A stretch of 34,044 bases of DNA, from NCBI GenBank assembly GCA_020445255.1, contig JAGRGY010000028.1, positions 1 through 34,044 of the forward strand. Direction: 5' to 3'. This document shows, piece by piece, positions 33,908 through 34,044 of the stretch. Under the pieces are notes generated by a model. The model was not told the origin of the DNA. It searched no databases and saw only the letters and a program-made list of their open reading frames with translations. Every line of letters begins with the position of its first letter. Position 1 is the stretch's first letter. Position numbers and translations under genes: made by a program. Origin of the DNA: Gammaproteobacteria bacterium (GTDB lineage: Bacteria > Pseudomonadota > Gammaproteobacteria > Chromatiales > Chromatiaceae).

Positions 33908-34042
33908 GCCTAGCGCACAGATAAGCGGTATTCAGTATAAAGCGACTCGTCGAACAAAAATGGTGAAGCAACGCCCGTGCAGGCGCGGGGTGCTGAACGT
34001 CCGAGTGAGCCGTAGGCAGATGCCTTGACCGACCTGTTAGCT
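33908..34042 (-). repeat. attC site g
   Basis: GCCTAGC (33908-33914) and GTTAGCT (34036-34042) bound a site with the shared GCTGAACGTCCGAGTGAGCC block. Both ends differ from the consensus by one to two bases. A further cassette presumably starts to the right of the window. Confidence 0.7.
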
Positions 34043-34044
34043 GC

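Larger units (their letters stand above)
29879..34044 (-). mobile_element. Integron gene-cassette array, distal segment
   Basis: Cassette genes all read on the minus strand, each followed by a long similar attC site with GCCTAAC/GTTAGGC-type ends. Seven attC sites are seen (listed separately). In this orientation cassettes should be inserted at attI to the right, so the integrase gene and attI are expected beyond 34044; none is visible. The left end stops at a cassette without attC next to the IS3 remnant. By eye the cassettes are less GC-rich than the flanks, though this was not computed. The uniform attC family indicates a sedentary chromosomal integron rather than a clinical mobile one. 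Confidence 0.88.

Overview
The window looks like the chromosome of a GC-rich gammaproteobacterium. This rests on an LpoB/YcfL/COG3014 lipoprotein operon, a methylotroph/halophile-type sucrose operon, and protein style throughout. Two traits suggest a respiratory, possibly sulfur- or C1-oxidising or facultatively anaerobic organism: the start of a molybdopterin oxidoreductase at the left edge, and a tungsten aldehyde oxidoreductase operon. The species is not identifiable from the sequence alone.

Positions 1-8650 hold the first codons of a molybdopterin oxidoreductase (minus strand), a small secreted protein, a sodium:solute symporter (plus), a charged lipoprotein, a Tat-type PLP (class V aminotransferase-fold) enzyme, and an RND/MMPL-type exporter fused to a cyclic-nucleotide-binding-like domain. 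Two copies of a composite palindromic repeat lie between genes (200-268 and 2580-2647). Positions 8825-13530 (minus strand) are an aorA-aorB-aorC-moaD-like operon. It encodes a four-cluster ferredoxin, a tungstopterin aldehyde oxidoreductase, an FAD/NAD subunit and a ThiS/MoaD sulfur carrier, followed by an unrecognised 125-residue protein. Positions 13813-19893 (minus strand) are a five-gene cell-envelope operon: two CsgG/FlgT_C proteins (one with three CsgG-like units), a COG3014 protein, a YcfL-like lipoprotein and an LpoB-like lipoprotein.

Positions 20115-26159 (plus strand) are sucrose-phosphate synthase, sucrose-phosphatase, fructokinase and amylosucrase, a complete sucrose synthesis and turnover module. 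A TfoX-N protein converges on it. Positions 26986-29408 (minus strand) hold a membrane-anchored TIR protein with the SARM1-type glutamate, a DUF3303-like protein and a SAM methyltransferase, followed by a decayed IS3-type transposase end.

From about 29879 to the right edge the sequence is the distal part of an integron cassette array. Seven attC sites of roughly 132-139 bp punctuate cassettes that all read on the minus strand, so the integrase and attI should lie to the right of the window. The cassettes encode a 61-residue protein of unknown function, an EamA half-transporter, a LysE exporter, a secreted histidine-phosphatase-like protein that has lost its catalytic histidine, a c-type cytochrome, a small membrane protein and a gamma-glutamylcyclotransferase-like protein. 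The array ends abruptly at the IS remnant, with the last cassette lacking its attC.
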